This document shows positions 36,038-44,398 of a DNA stretch of 64,000 nt, piece by piece. Numbering within the stretch: position 1 is the first letter of the stretch; every line of letters starts with the position of its first letter. The DNA comes from Niastella caeni. Lineage in GTDB: Bacteria > Bacteroidota > Bacteroidia > Chitinophagales > Chitinophagaceae. Location of the stretch: the NCBI RefSeq assembly GCF_004834005.1, contig NZ_STFF01000002.1, forward strand, positions 310,001 to 374,000, written 5' to 3'. Position numbers and translations under genes: made by a program. Under the pieces are notes generated by a model. The model was not told the origin of the DNA. It worked only from the letters and a program-made list of their open reading frames with translations, and made no database searches.

Positions 36038-37654
36038 ATGAAAAGGAATATAATCAACATATTTTGTGTGTACCTCGTGTTGCAGGGTTTGTATTCATGC
36101 AACAAAAAGTTTCTCGACGAGAAATTATATTCAAGCTATGCGCCGGAAACACTGACCGACTCATTGGGTTTTGATGCGGCATCCATCGGCTTATATTATC
36201 AGTTGGGATTGTTCTTCTCTAAAAGCGATGCGCAGGGCTGGCCCAGTGTATGGAATGCAGGCACCGACATCGCCTTTGTGCCCCCCACGCAAAAGCAGGG
36301 TATTGAAGTGCCTTATTACGATTATACGCAATTGATAGCAACGGATGGGGCAGCCTCCTTTACCTGGAGCTGGGCTTACCAGATGATCAATAATGCCAAT
36401 AACATTATCGTAAATGCGGAGAATTCTGCCATCACCAGCCTGTCTGACGCCGGGAAAAACGCTTACAACGGAGAAGCCCGTTTTTTCAGGGCCTATGCAT
36501 ATAATACGCTCGCTACCTTGTTTGGCAAAGTGCCACTGGTTACCCAACCGCTTTCCAAGCCCAAGACGGATTTTACAAGGGCCTCACTGGATTCAGTAAA
36601 CGCATTGATCGTTGCAGACCTCACATTTGCCGCAACGTATTTACCAACCATTGATAATTTAAAATCAAATTCAAAAGGTAAACTGTATGGCCGTGCCAAT
36701 AAAGCCATGGCTCAGCAATTACTGGCTGAAGTGTATTTGCGTATGGGTAAGAACGACCTGGCCGAAGCGCAATGCCAGGCTATTATCAGCAGTGGTAAAT
36801 TTAGTCTTACCAAAGCGAGATATGGTGTAAAAACCAACCTGCCCGGTGATCCGTTCTCCGATATGTTTGTGTATGGCAATCAACGGTACGGACAAGGGAA
36901 CAAAGAAGCCATTTGGGTAATGGAGTTGGAGAATACTGCTACAGTCGTAGGTGGATATAGTGGCGCTCCGCAACAACGCCGTAACTGGGGCGCTGCCTAT
37001 TATCAAATTACCGGTATGACCATTTGCGATTCACTCGGCGGCAGAGGCATTGCCCGCATGCGCCTTACCGATTGGGTAGTGTATGGGTTGTATGAGCCTG
37101 GAGATATGCGTAATTCGGAGAATAACCTTCGCCATAAATTTTATTATAATACGGCAGGGCAGGCTAACTATGGTCAGCAGGTGCCGTATACGGGCGCTGA
37201 CACCGTGTTTAAGATCGCGCCGCATACTACCAAATGGTACCAGTACGATCCGAACGATGTATTTGGCTTTGCCATGTTTAAAGATTTTATTTTAATGCGT
37301 TTGGGCGAAACTTATTTGTTATTGGCCGAGGCCCAGTTTAAACAGGGTAAATTAACCGAAGCCGCCGCCTCGCTGAATGTAATAAGGGCAAGAGCAAACG
37401 CTACGCCGGTAACGGCTGGTCAGGTAACCATGGATTTTATCCTGGATGAAAGAGCCCGCGAATTGCTGGCCGAAGAGAACCGCCGGATGACGTTGATGCG
37501 CACCAAAACGTTGGTCACCAGAACAACTAAATACAATACCCAAATTATCAACCCCGTGTTAGGTTTAACCACCAAGCACCTGCTGTTGCCCATTCCGCAA
37601 TCAGAAAGAGACCTGAACAAAGACGCGGTACTGGAGCAGAATGATGGGTATTAA
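36038..37654 (+). CDS. SusD/RagB-type glycan-binding lipoprotein
   Basis: ATG 36038 gives 538 residues with a lipoprotein signal (MKRNIINIFCVYLVLQGLYSC); earlier in-frame starts at 35972 and after only add unrelated residues. SusD features: NKKFLDEKLYS after Cys, helical TPR-like repeats (NAYNGEARFFRAYAYNTLATLFGKVPLVTQPL), and C-terminal FKDFILMRLGETYLLLAEAQFKQG and FILDERARELLAEENRRM. Forms the lid on the SusC barrel upstream. Followed by a hairpin, then GH88. Confidence 0.95.
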   Translation: MKRNIINIFCVYLVLQGLYSCNKKFLDEKLYSSYAPETLTDSLGFDAASIGLYYQLGLFFSKSDAQGWPSVWNAGTDIAFVPPTQKQGIEVPYYDYTQLIATDGAASFTWSWAYQMINNANNIIVNAENSAITSLSDAGKNAYNGEARFFRAYAYNTLATLFGKVPLVTQPLSKPKTDFTRASLDSVNALIVADLTFAATYLPTIDNLKSNSKGKLYGRANKAMAQQLLAEVYLRMGKNDLAEAQCQAIISSGKFSLTKARYGVKTNLPGDPFSDMFVYGNQRYGQGNKEAIWVMELENTATVVGGYSGAPQQRRNWGAAYYQITGMTICDSLGGRGIARMRLTDWVVYGLYEPGDMRNSENNLRHKFYYNTAGQANYGQQVPYTGADTVFKIAPHTTKWYQYDPNDVFGFAMFKDFILMRLGETYLLLAEAQFKQGKLTEAAASLNVIRARANATPVTAGQVTMDFILDERARELLAEENRRMTLMRTKTLVTRTTKYNTQIINPVLGLTTKHLLLPIPQSERDLNKDAVLEQNDGY

Positions 37655-37705
37655 GTGTTTTTGTTATCTGAATCTTTGTTTGGATCGCAAGTATATTAAG
37701 ATGCC

Positions 37706-37790
37706 GAAGTAAGTGGTATGAAGTAGGAGGTACGAGGTAAGTTTACAAGTTCACAAGGAGACTACCTCTTACTTCTTACTTCATATTCTG
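37706..37790. terminator. Imperfect hairpin, possible attenuator
   Basis: GAAGTAAG-like words (GAAGTAAGTGGTATGAAGTAGGAGGT) on one side and CTACCTCTTACTTCTTACTTC on the other can pair across a loop. It lies between the SusD and GH88 genes of one presumed operon and may set a step in expression. No strong T-run follows. Confidence 0.55.
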
Positions 37791-37817
37791 TATATTCGAC
37801 ACAAATTGTAGTAATTA

Positions 37818-39023
37818 ATGAAACTGCCATTTATTTCTTCTGTTTTAATAAGTGTAATTACAATTGGTGTTGCCTGCCAATCGTCAAAAATATCAGTTGC
37901 CGGCAACAAACTGTTGCAAACCATACAAACCAATTTTGAAGATGGCGCAAAGCAATACAAAGTATTGAAAGCAACCCTGCCCTCTGACCGTTTCCCAAAA
38001 ACATTCGATCCTAAGACCGGTAAAGCAGAGACCAGCGATTCTGAATGGTGGTGCAGTGGTTTTTATCCCGGCACGTTATTATACCTGTACGAACAAACAG
38101 GCGATACGGTGTTGTACAACGAAGCCCTGCGCATCCTGGGCGTATTACAAAAAGAACAATATAACAAAACTACCCACGACCTGGGTTTTATGATGTATTG
38201 CAGTTTTGGCAATGCCAATCGCATAAAACCAAAACCCGAATACAATGAAATATTGCTCAACAGCGCCCGTTCCCTCAGTACCCGGTTTAATGAAAGGGTA
38301 GGATGCATTAAATCATGGGATTCCAAAAAGCCAACCGATTTCCTGGTGATCATTGACAATATGATGAACCTGGAGTTGCTGTTTGAAACAACAAAGGCTA
38401 CCAACAATTCCTCTTTTTATAAGATAGCTGTTACACATGCCAACACCACCATGAAGAATCATTTCCGGCCCGATTACAGTTCTTACCACGTATTGAACTA
38501 CGATGTAACAACCGGTGCGGTGAAGGAAAAGAAAACAGCGCAGGGTGCAGCCGATGCCTCGGCCTGGGCCCGCGGACAGGCGTGGGGTTTATATGGCTAT
38601 ACTGTTTGTTATCGTTATACCAAAGACGTACGTTACCTGCAGCAGGCGCAACATATTGCTGAATTTATTTTAAACCATCCCAATTTGCCGGCCGATAAAA
38701 TTCCTTTCTGGGATTTTAATGCGCCCGGTATTCCCAATGCCCTGCGCGATGCATCTGCCGCTGCAATCATGGCATCGGCGTTTATAGAGTTGAGCCAATA
38801 CACCAGTGGCAAAGAAGCGCGTCGTTATGTACAGATAGCAGAAACCATGATCGGTAATTTGTCGACCGAAACATATAAAGCACCCATTGGCGCCAACGGT
38901 GGTTTTATTTTGCAACATGGAGTAGGGCATATGCCGAATAAGACCGAGATTGATGTACCATTAACCTATGGCGATTATTATTTCATTGAAGCCTGTAAGC
39001 GTTATAGAGAGTTAAAAAAGTAG
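37818..39023 (+). CDS. GH88 unsaturated glucuronyl hydrolase, lipoprotein
   Basis: 401 residues with a lipobox (TIGVAC, Cys20). The (alpha/alpha)6 fold of GH88 is visible; the catalytic pair is Asp121 in HDLGFMMY and Asp180 in IIDNMMNLELL, and WARGQAWGLYGY, FWDFNAPGIPN and RDASAAAIMASAF are family landmarks. Such enzymes cleave the unsaturated glucuronate released by polysaccharide lyases. It is in line with PUL 1, but no lyase gene is in the window, so the upstream lyase is either elsewhere or supplied by other bacteria. Confidence 0.93.
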   Translation: MKLPFISSVLISVITIGVACQSSKISVAGNKLLQTIQTNFEDGAKQYKVLKATLPSDRFPKTFDPKTGKAETSDSEWWCSGFYPGTLLYLYEQTGDTVLYNEALRILGVLQKEQYNKTTHDLGFMMYCSFGNANRIKPKPEYNEILLNSARSLSTRFNERVGCIKSWDSKKPTDFLVIIDNMMNLELLFETTKATNNSSFYKIAVTHANTTMKNHFRPDYSSYHVLNYDVTTGAVKEKKTAQGAADASAWARGQAWGLYGYTVCYRYTKDVRYLQQAQHIAEFILNHPNLPADKIPFWDFNAPGIPNALRDASAAAIMASAFIELSQYTSGKEARRYVQIAETMIGNLSTETYKAPIGANGGFILQHGVGHMPNKTEIDVPLTYGDYYFIEACKRYRELKK

Positions 39024-39097
39024 TAAGTTATTAAGTTATTGAGTTTGTAAGTAGAGTTTGAAAAATAACTCAATCAATAACTAACAAACTAATGAAC
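39024..39097. repeat. AT-rich hairpin between GH88 and GH2
   Basis: Repeated AAGTTATT/GAGTTTGT words on the left can pair with AACTCAATCAATAACTAACA-type words on the right. One of the recurrent long intergenic hairpins of this window. Confidence 0.6.
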
Positions 39098-39103
39098 TGA
39101 TAT

Positions 39104-40942
39104 ATGAGAAAATTATTCCTGTTTGCAATTTGTACATTGTTTACCCACATGGCAATGTCACAAACTAATTTGATCACCGGCATCGCTGCCCGAAAAACAA
39201 CCAGCCTCAATGGCGCCTGGCAATATATTGTGGACCCGTATGGAACCGGGTTTTATGATTACCGCTACCAGGAGCGAAAGGAGAATGATCGCGAAGCTTA
39301 CTGGAATACCGACGAACCCGTCAATAAAACCGAACGCAAAGAGCACAAGTTCACTGATAAGTATATTTTACAGGTGCCGGGCGACTGGAATTCACAAGCT
39401 GAAAAGTTCCTGTATTACGAGGGCATTGTGTGGTATAAAAAATCTTTTGATTTTACAAGGACCAGTGCGGCCAATAAAGTATACCTGTATTTTGGTGCAG
39501 TGAATTACGAAGCCGATGTATACCTCAATGGTAAAAAGCTGGGCAAGCACAAAGGCGGGTTTACGCCGTTTAATTTTGAAGTGCCGGATTCTGTTTTAAA
39601 AGCGACCGGCAATTACCTGGTAGTGAAAGTAGACAATACCCGACATAAAGATGAAGTGCCTACTGTTAATACCGATTGGTGGAATTATGGCGGTATTACC
39701 CGCGATGTACAATTGATTGAAGTGCCGCAGGCATTCATTCAGGATTATAGCCTTCACATTAAGAAGGGCGCGTCATTGAAGACGTCAAAGAATATTCCGG
39801 TTGAAGGCTGGGTACAGCTAAACGGCGGGCAAAGTTCAAAGGAAGTGATTGTAGAAGTTCCGGAATTAAAAATTAAAAAAGCATTTCCCGTAACCGGTGA
39901 TAAAGTAGCAATACAATTCAATTTACCAGCCGTGCAATTATGGTCGCCACAAACGCCCAGGTTGTATACCGTTGTCATCAGTACCAACACCGATCGTATA
40001 GAAGACAAGATCGGTTTTCGCACAATAGAGGTAGTGGGTAAACAGATTTTGCTGAATGGCAACCCTTTGTTTATGCGTGGTATTTGTATACATGAAGAAA
40101 TACCGCGGCAAATACGCCGCGCATACAACAAACAGGATGCCCTGCAATTGCTGGGCTTGGCAAAAGAGTTAAGTTGTAATATGGTAAGGTTGGCGCATTA
40201 TCCCCATAATGAAAATATGGCGCGTACCGCCGATTCGCTGGGTATACTGGTGTGGTCAGAAATTCCTGTTTACTGGACCATTGACTTCAACAGCACCGAA
40301 GTGTTTGAAAAAGCCCGCACCCAGTTGGCTGAAATGATCACCAGGGACCATAACCGGGCCAGCATTATCATTTGGTCGGTAGGAAATGAAACGCCGGTAA
40401 AACCCGTGCGAACAAACTTTATGCGCAACCTTATCAGTGCGGCCCGCTCACTTGATTCGTCGCGCCTGGTATCTGCAGCACTGGAAGTAAATTACCAGCC
40501 TGGCGTTAACAAGATCGATGATCCGTTAGGTGAGTATGTTGACATTGTATCGTTTAATGAATACCTGGGTTGGTATGCCGGTTTGCCCGACAGATGCCGT
40601 ACCGCCAAATGGGAATTTGCTTATAACAAACCTTTCTTCATTAGCGAAACCGGCGCTGAAACGCTGTATGGCTTTCATGGCGATTCACTTACACGCTGGA
40701 GTGAAGAATACCAGGAGTGGTTTTATCGCGAGCAGGTTGCTATGTTAAAGCGAATGCCCGATAATTTTGCCGGTCTGTCACCCTGGATCCTCTGCGATTT
40801 CCGTTCACCCCGTCGTAATAACCAAACGTTTCAGGAAGGATGGAATAACAAAGGGCTCATAGATCAACAGGGACGAAAGAAGAAAGCGTTTGCTGTGTTG
40901 AAGGCTTATTATGACGAGAAGAGTAGTACCCCCAACCCCTAA
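39104..40942 (+). CDS. GH2 family glycosidase, probable beta-glucuronidase
   Basis: 612 residues with a signal peptide (MRKLFLFAICTLFTHMAMSQ). The three GH2 domains are in order: sugar-binding jelly roll (GVPGDWNS-like LQVPGDWNSQ, GIVWYKKSF, YLNGKKLGKHKGGFTPF), immunoglobulin-like, and TIM barrel. Acid/base Glu429 lies in WSVGNET and nucleophile Glu515 in FISETGAE. MRGICIHEE and MVRLAHYPHNENM resemble beta-glucuronidases rather than beta-galactosidases. Together with GH88 this suggests a uronic-acid-rich glycan. Substrate preference is inferred. Confidence 0.9.
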   Translation: MRKLFLFAICTLFTHMAMSQTNLITGIAARKTTSLNGAWQYIVDPYGTGFYDYRYQERKENDREAYWNTDEPVNKTERKEHKFTDKYILQVPGDWNSQAEKFLYYEGIVWYKKSFDFTRTSAANKVYLYFGAVNYEADVYLNGKKLGKHKGGFTPFNFEVPDSVLKATGNYLVVKVDNTRHKDEVPTVNTDWWNYGGITRDVQLIEVPQAFIQDYSLHIKKGASLKTSKNIPVEGWVQLNGGQSSKEVIVEVPELKIKKAFPVTGDKVAIQFNLPAVQLWSPQTPRLYTVVISTNTDRIEDKIGFRTIEVVGKQILLNGNPLFMRGICIHEEIPRQIRRAYNKQDALQLLGLAKELSCNMVRLAHYPHNENMARTADSLGILVWSEIPVYWTIDFNSTEVFEKARTQLAEMITRDHNRASIIIWSVGNETPVKPVRTNFMRNLISAARSLDSSRLVSAALEVNYQPGVNKIDDPLGEYVDIVSFNEYLGWYAGLPDRCRTAKWEFAYNKPFFISETGAETLYGFHGDSLTRWSEEYQEWFYREQVAMLKRMPDNFAGLSPWILCDFRSPRRNNQTFQEGWNNKGLIDQQGRKKKAFAVLKAYYDEKSSTPNP

Positions 40943-40954
40943 AAGGGGAGGATG

Positions 40955-41026
40955 TTTTTGAGTTATTAAGTTATTAAGTTCTTTTCCGGAGTAAACTCAA
41001 TAACTAATAACTTACTAACTCGTTAC
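40955..41026. repeat. AT-rich hairpin after GH2 gene
   Basis: GAGTTATTAAGTTATTAAG pairs imperfectly with CTCAATAACTAATAACTTA over a short loop, just after an AACCCCTAAAAGGGG palindromic word at the stop codon. Likely terminates PUL 1. Confidence 0.6.
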
Positions 41027-41261
41027 CTTGTATCATAAAAATAAATATCTAACGGTAACTATTGCCTAAACATTGATCACGATCAATTTGGCATGGTTCT
41101 TTCACATATAGAACCAGGTAATTGTTATACGCTTTTAGAGTTTTTTTTGCTTCTTTTCTTTTGCTTTTAAGCTTTCGCCTTTAAGCTGCGTGCGGCGTGA
41201 AGCGTGTGGCGTGAAGCTTTTGCCCATTGTCCATTGCCAATCGGTTTCGTTTGCCTATTGC

Positions 41262-41279
41262 TCCCGATAGCTATCGGGA
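41262..41279. repeat. 18-bp perfect palindrome
   Basis: TCCCGATAGCTATCGGGA reads the same on both strands. I recall this palindrome as recurrent in Bacteroidota intergenic DNA, without being able to check that here. Confidence 0.8.
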
Positions 41280-41452
41280 TTGTCCATTGTCTATTGACTA
41301 TCCACACGGCCGCTTTTCCCGTTGATATGCACCTATTGTAACCTGAAAGTTTTTTAAGGTGAGTAAATTCGTCATTTGCAAGTTTAACAACTTGCCGATG
41401 CGTATCGACCATTCACCATTCACGATTGACCATTGACCAAATATGGCTAATA

Positions 41453-41788
41453 ATGAAATACACTGTTGTTGTAAACAAAGTAATAAAGGAAATAATTGGA
41501 CTTATTACGATCGTACTCTTTATTTATACCTGTACAAAGATCAGGGCAGTAAGCAGCCATAAAAGAGCCGCCGCTTATGATACCATCGAAACCAGCACGG
41601 CAGTAGGTTTTGAATGGCCCGCTCAAACAATGGGGTACCATCCCTTACTGCCACGCCACGGTCTTCCGGCACCTTATAGTAAAAGAGCAGCCGGTACCGG
41701 AAGCGCCGATAACTGGCAACCCGTTACAGGCTCGTATCCGGCTTATATGTACGCCGGCTATCAGGCTGGCCGAGTAACCGCTCAATAG
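41453..41788 (+). CDS. Possible small membrane protein
   Basis: ATG 41453 gives 111 residues. There is one membrane segment (IIGLITIVLFIYT, about residues 12-24) followed by a soluble tail with YHPLLPRHGLPAPYSKRAAG and repeated Tyr/Gly/Pro. No family recognised. It lies in repeat-rich DNA, so it may be chance; the stop-free 336 bases and a plausible membrane helix are the only support. Confidence 0.3.
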   Translation: MKYTVVVNKVIKEIIGLITIVLFIYTCTKIRAVSSHKRAAAYDTIETSTAVGFEWPAQTMGYHPLLPRHGLPAPYSKRAAGTGSADNWQPVTGSYPAYMYAGYQAGRVTAQ

Positions 41789-42136
41789 CTGGTTTATTTT
41801 ATGGTTTATGGTTTGTGGTTTATGGTTTGTGGTTCTTTTATTCGTGAATGCTTCCTGGTTTCGGCACCATGTATTACAAGAAATGCTGACTTTAGGAGCA
41901 GGTTTCTAAATGCCGGCAACTATAAACCATGAACTAAGAACTTAGAACTAAAAACTTAGAACTAAGAACAGTATTAAAGTATAGCCATGACAAGTCACTG
42001 ACCTTCGCAGCTAATTCGGGCTGTTAGTAAAAAATGTAAATAGGTTTTGTTTAAGGAAAGGCAAAGGCAAACGGGATGTCGCAGTTGGTATAGCAACTCT
42101 CCGCTTAGTCCAGTTATGTCCTGTTTTAGGGTGGTT

Positions 42137-42270
42137 CCTCCTCCGGGGAGCCGCCTTTTTTTTCGCCCACCGAAGCTTGGGCGTAGGTGGGTTATCCCAA
42201 CTTGTGGGGGCCACTGGATCCGTGAACTGGGCGCCTGCGCCAGAGCATCGGCGCCGGCACACGGAGGAGG
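42137..42270. other. GC-rich structured region
   Basis: Outer arms CCTCCTCCG (42137-42145) and CGGAGGAGG (42262-42270) close a stretch far richer in GC than its surroundings. Inside, CGCCCA/TGGGCG (42164-42169 with 42178-42183) and CCCACC/GGTGGG (42166-42171 with 42186-42191) exclude each other, and GGCGCC at 42230 pairs with GGCGCC at 42250. No protein or known RNA family recognised. Confidence 0.5.
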
Positions 42271-42297
42271 TGCAAGCCTTAGCGTAAGCGGGCTTTC

Positions 42298-43002
42298 TTA
42301 TTTCAGATTATCGGGGTTGGGAATGAAGTTCAGGAACGCATGGAATTGCGAGTCGTAACGCCGCTTATCCAGCTTATAATAGAAGGCGCCTTTTTTAGAA
42401 CCCTCTTTCTCTTTTTCTTTTTGCTTAACGAGCAGTTTGGTAGAAAGTATCTTGCGGGTGAAATTTCGTTTGTCCAGCACGGTGTCGTACACGCCGGTGT
42501 ACAGGTTATATAACTGGGGAAGCGTGAATTTCTCTGGTAATAATTCAAACAGAATGGGGTGGAAGGCTGCTTTATAACGAAGCTTTTCCAGGCCCATTTT
42601 TACCATGCGGCTATGATCGAAGATCAGCTTGGGTATTTTTTTCAGGGAGAACCATTCGGCATGGAAGTCGTCGCTCAATTGCTTCTCGTATTTGTTAATA
42701 TCGATCAGGGCAAAGTAGGCAACGGAAATAGTGCGTTCTTCGGGATCACGGCCAGGTTCGCCAAAGGCGTATAACTGTTCAATATATACATTCTTAAGAC
42801 CGGTGAGTTGTTTCAGGATGCGAGCCCCCGCCTGTTCAAAATCCTCATCGGGCTGCACAAAACCACCCATAAGGCTCCATTTGCCTTTTTCAGGTTCAAA
42901 TCCTCTTTGTATAAGCAGCAGTTTCATTTCATATCCATCAAAACCAAAAATGATCGAGTCTACTGCAACAAGCATGCGTTTTTGCTTGGAATAATGTTTC
43001 AT
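42298..43002 (-). CDS. Nudix-fold winged-helix transcriptional regulator (NrtR/AraR-type)
   Basis: Start ATG at 43002 gives 234 residues (MKHYSKQKRMLVAVDSIIFG); the longer frame upstream is not supported. The N-terminal Nudix domain has LMGGFVQPDEDFEQAGARILKQLTG, where the Nudix box is degraded (no complete REUxEE), which points to ligand sensing rather than hydrolysis. The C-terminal winged helix (FTLPQLYNLYTGVYDTVLDKRNFTRKIL) is typical of Bacteroidota sugar-responsive repressors of this family. It could sense pentoses or nucleotides. It sits between the two PULs; which genes it controls is not visible. Confidence 0.88.
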   Translation of the reverse strand: MKHYSKQKRMLVAVDSIIFGFDGYEMKLLLIQRGFEPEKGKWSLMGGFVQPDEDFEQAGARILKQLTGLKNVYIEQLYAFGEPGRDPEERTISVAYFALIDINKYEKQLSDDFHAEWFSLKKIPKLIFDHSRMVKMGLEKLRYKAAFHPILFELLPEKFTLPQLYNLYTGVYDTVLDKRNFTRKILSTKLLVKQKEKEKEGSKKGAFYYKLDKRRYDSQFHAFLNFIPNPDNLK

Positions 43003-43286
43003 ATAGAAGTGAATCGGTCCATTTATACTATTTAATTCAATTACTCTAAATAGTGGAAACGGAAAGAATTTTGGGTTAAAGTAATAAGAAAATCCGAACA
43101 ATATTATAACTGTGTGATGAAGATAGCTATTTTTTTTAAAAGCGAAACGCTAAACGCTTAACGCGGAAGGCAGAATGCAAGGCAGGCCTATAGCCGTTTA
43201 TGGCAGGTTGCGTTTTTTGCCAGCGTTATGCCGCCTTATACCAACCAGTAGGTGCAATTTACTAACGATGATCAGGAAATGCCCCT

Positions 43287-44165
43287 TTAAATAAATATTC
43301 GTGTGCCCGAAAAGCTTTCACGGAAATCTTTAGGGGTACAGCTTTTTTTCTTTTTGAATATGCGGTTGAAGTTGGAAATATTATTAAATCCGCAGTGGTA
43401 AGCCACTTCGGCTATAGACTGGGTCGTATCGATCAGCATCCTGGAAGCATGGCCCAGCCTTATTTCCGTAAGGCTGTCTATAAAAGTATTGCCGGTGCGC
43501 TGTTTAAAAAAACGGCTAAAAGCTGCATCCGACATGTTGGCCAGCCGCGCTACTTCGTTCAGGGTAATGGGTTTGTCGAAGTTTTGATTCATGTACTCCA
43601 GCGTTTTTTCAATGCGCCGGCTGTTGTAGGTGTATTGTTCGGTGTTATTAAAAGACGCGTCCGACAAAATGCGCATGTTCCGCGAAATGGATAGGTCGTG
43701 TAGGATAGACATTAATTCTAGTACCGAATCAAAACCCTGCTTTTGGTTCAGGTCCATAATTCGGGGGGCCAACTGCTGCGTGGTTTCTTTTGAGAACAGG
43801 ATGCCCCGCAACGACTTTTCCAGCATGGTGCGAATAAAGCTCAACTGGTTGCGGCGCAACAGTTTTTCATCAAAAAGGTCTTTATGAAATTGAATGGTGA
43901 TTTCCCTGATCTCATTGGATTTGCAATGGTGCGTAAACCAGGCATGTTGCAGGTTGCTGCCTACCAGCACCAGTTCCAGCTCATCTATTTCTTCAATATG
44001 ATCGCCCACCACCCGCTTTGCGTTTTTGGCGTTCTGAATAAAATTCAACTCAAACTCCTCGTGGTAATGGAGGGGAAAATCAAATTCTGATTTAACCCGG
44101 GAAAAGAGCGTAAAACAATCACTTTGGGTGAGTGGGGTGATTTCCCGTAGTAAAGTGCTTTTCAT
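43287..44165 (-). CDS. AraC-family regulator of the mannan PUL
   Basis: 292 residues. The N-terminal cupin-like sensor (FDFPLHYHEEFELNFIQNAKNAKRVVGDHIEEI) is followed by the two-helix-turn-helix AraC domain (PITLNEVARLANMSDAAFSRFFKQRTGNTF and IAEVAYHCGFNNISNFNRIFKKKKSCTPKDFR). Divergent from the SusC gene at 44399, with a strong dyad in the shared promoter region starting five bases before its ATG. It most likely activates PUL 2 in response to a mannan breakdown sugar and regulates itself. Confidence 0.93.
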   Translation of the reverse strand: MKSTLLREITPLTQSDCFTLFSRVKSEFDFPLHYHEEFELNFIQNAKNAKRVVGDHIEEIDELELVLVGSNLQHAWFTHHCKSNEIREITIQFHKDLFDEKLLRRNQLSFIRTMLEKSLRGILFSKETTQQLAPRIMDLNQKQGFDSVLELMSILHDLSISRNMRILSDASFNNTEQYTYNSRRIEKTLEYMNQNFDKPITLNEVARLANMSDAAFSRFFKQRTGNTFIDSLTEIRLGHASRMLIDTTQSIAEVAYHCGFNNISNFNRIFKKKKSCTPKDFRESFSGTRIFI

Positions 44166-44170
44166 ATGCA

Positions 44171-44243
44171 GGCAATTGTATCGTAATTATGATCAAAATT
44201 ATATAATTGTCGGTATAATTAATATCATAATTGTACAATTGCC
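44171..44243. promoter_or_regulatory. Dyad in the araC-susC divergent promoter
   Basis: The left arm (44171-44193) and right arm (44224-44243) are inverted copies differing by a 3-base insertion and one base change. Inside lies a perfect 12-bp palindrome, AATTATATAATT (44197-44208). A TACATTTG at 44372-44379 fits the TAnnTTTG -7 box for the SusC gene. Candidate operator for the adjacent AraC protein. Confidence 0.6.
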
Positions 44244-44398
44244 CTGTTTTCTCCTGAAATGCAATGTGGATAACGATTTAGCGAATGTTTGTAGCTGTTT
44301 AAAAGATTTTCTCCATAAAAAAATATAAAAATGGATCAATATAGTATTATATATTAATCATACTTCAGGCATACATTTGGAGTAAATTGTATTGCTGT

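Larger units (their letters stand above)
40943..42297. other. Long intergenic region rich in hairpins and short repeats
   Basis: This 1.35-kb gap contains a hairpin (40955-41026), tandem CCATTG/CGATTG-type words and a perfect palindrome (41262-41279), one possible small gene (41453-41788), TTTATGGTTTGTGG tandem units (about 41797-41832) opposite AACTTAGAACTA units (about 41930-41970), and a GC-rich structured stretch (42137-42270). No known family or RNA gene recognised. Confidence 0.5.

Noticed and set aside
42137..42270. Cobalamin riboswitch, suggested by GCCACTGG-like words
   Set aside because: The conserved core elements and order of that riboswitch are not present, and no B12-related gene is downstream.
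42047..42358. 103-codon frame across the GC-rich structured region
   Set aside because: It overlaps the regulator's 3' end and the stems; long Pro/Arg/Gly runs are the usual by-product of GC-rich DNA.
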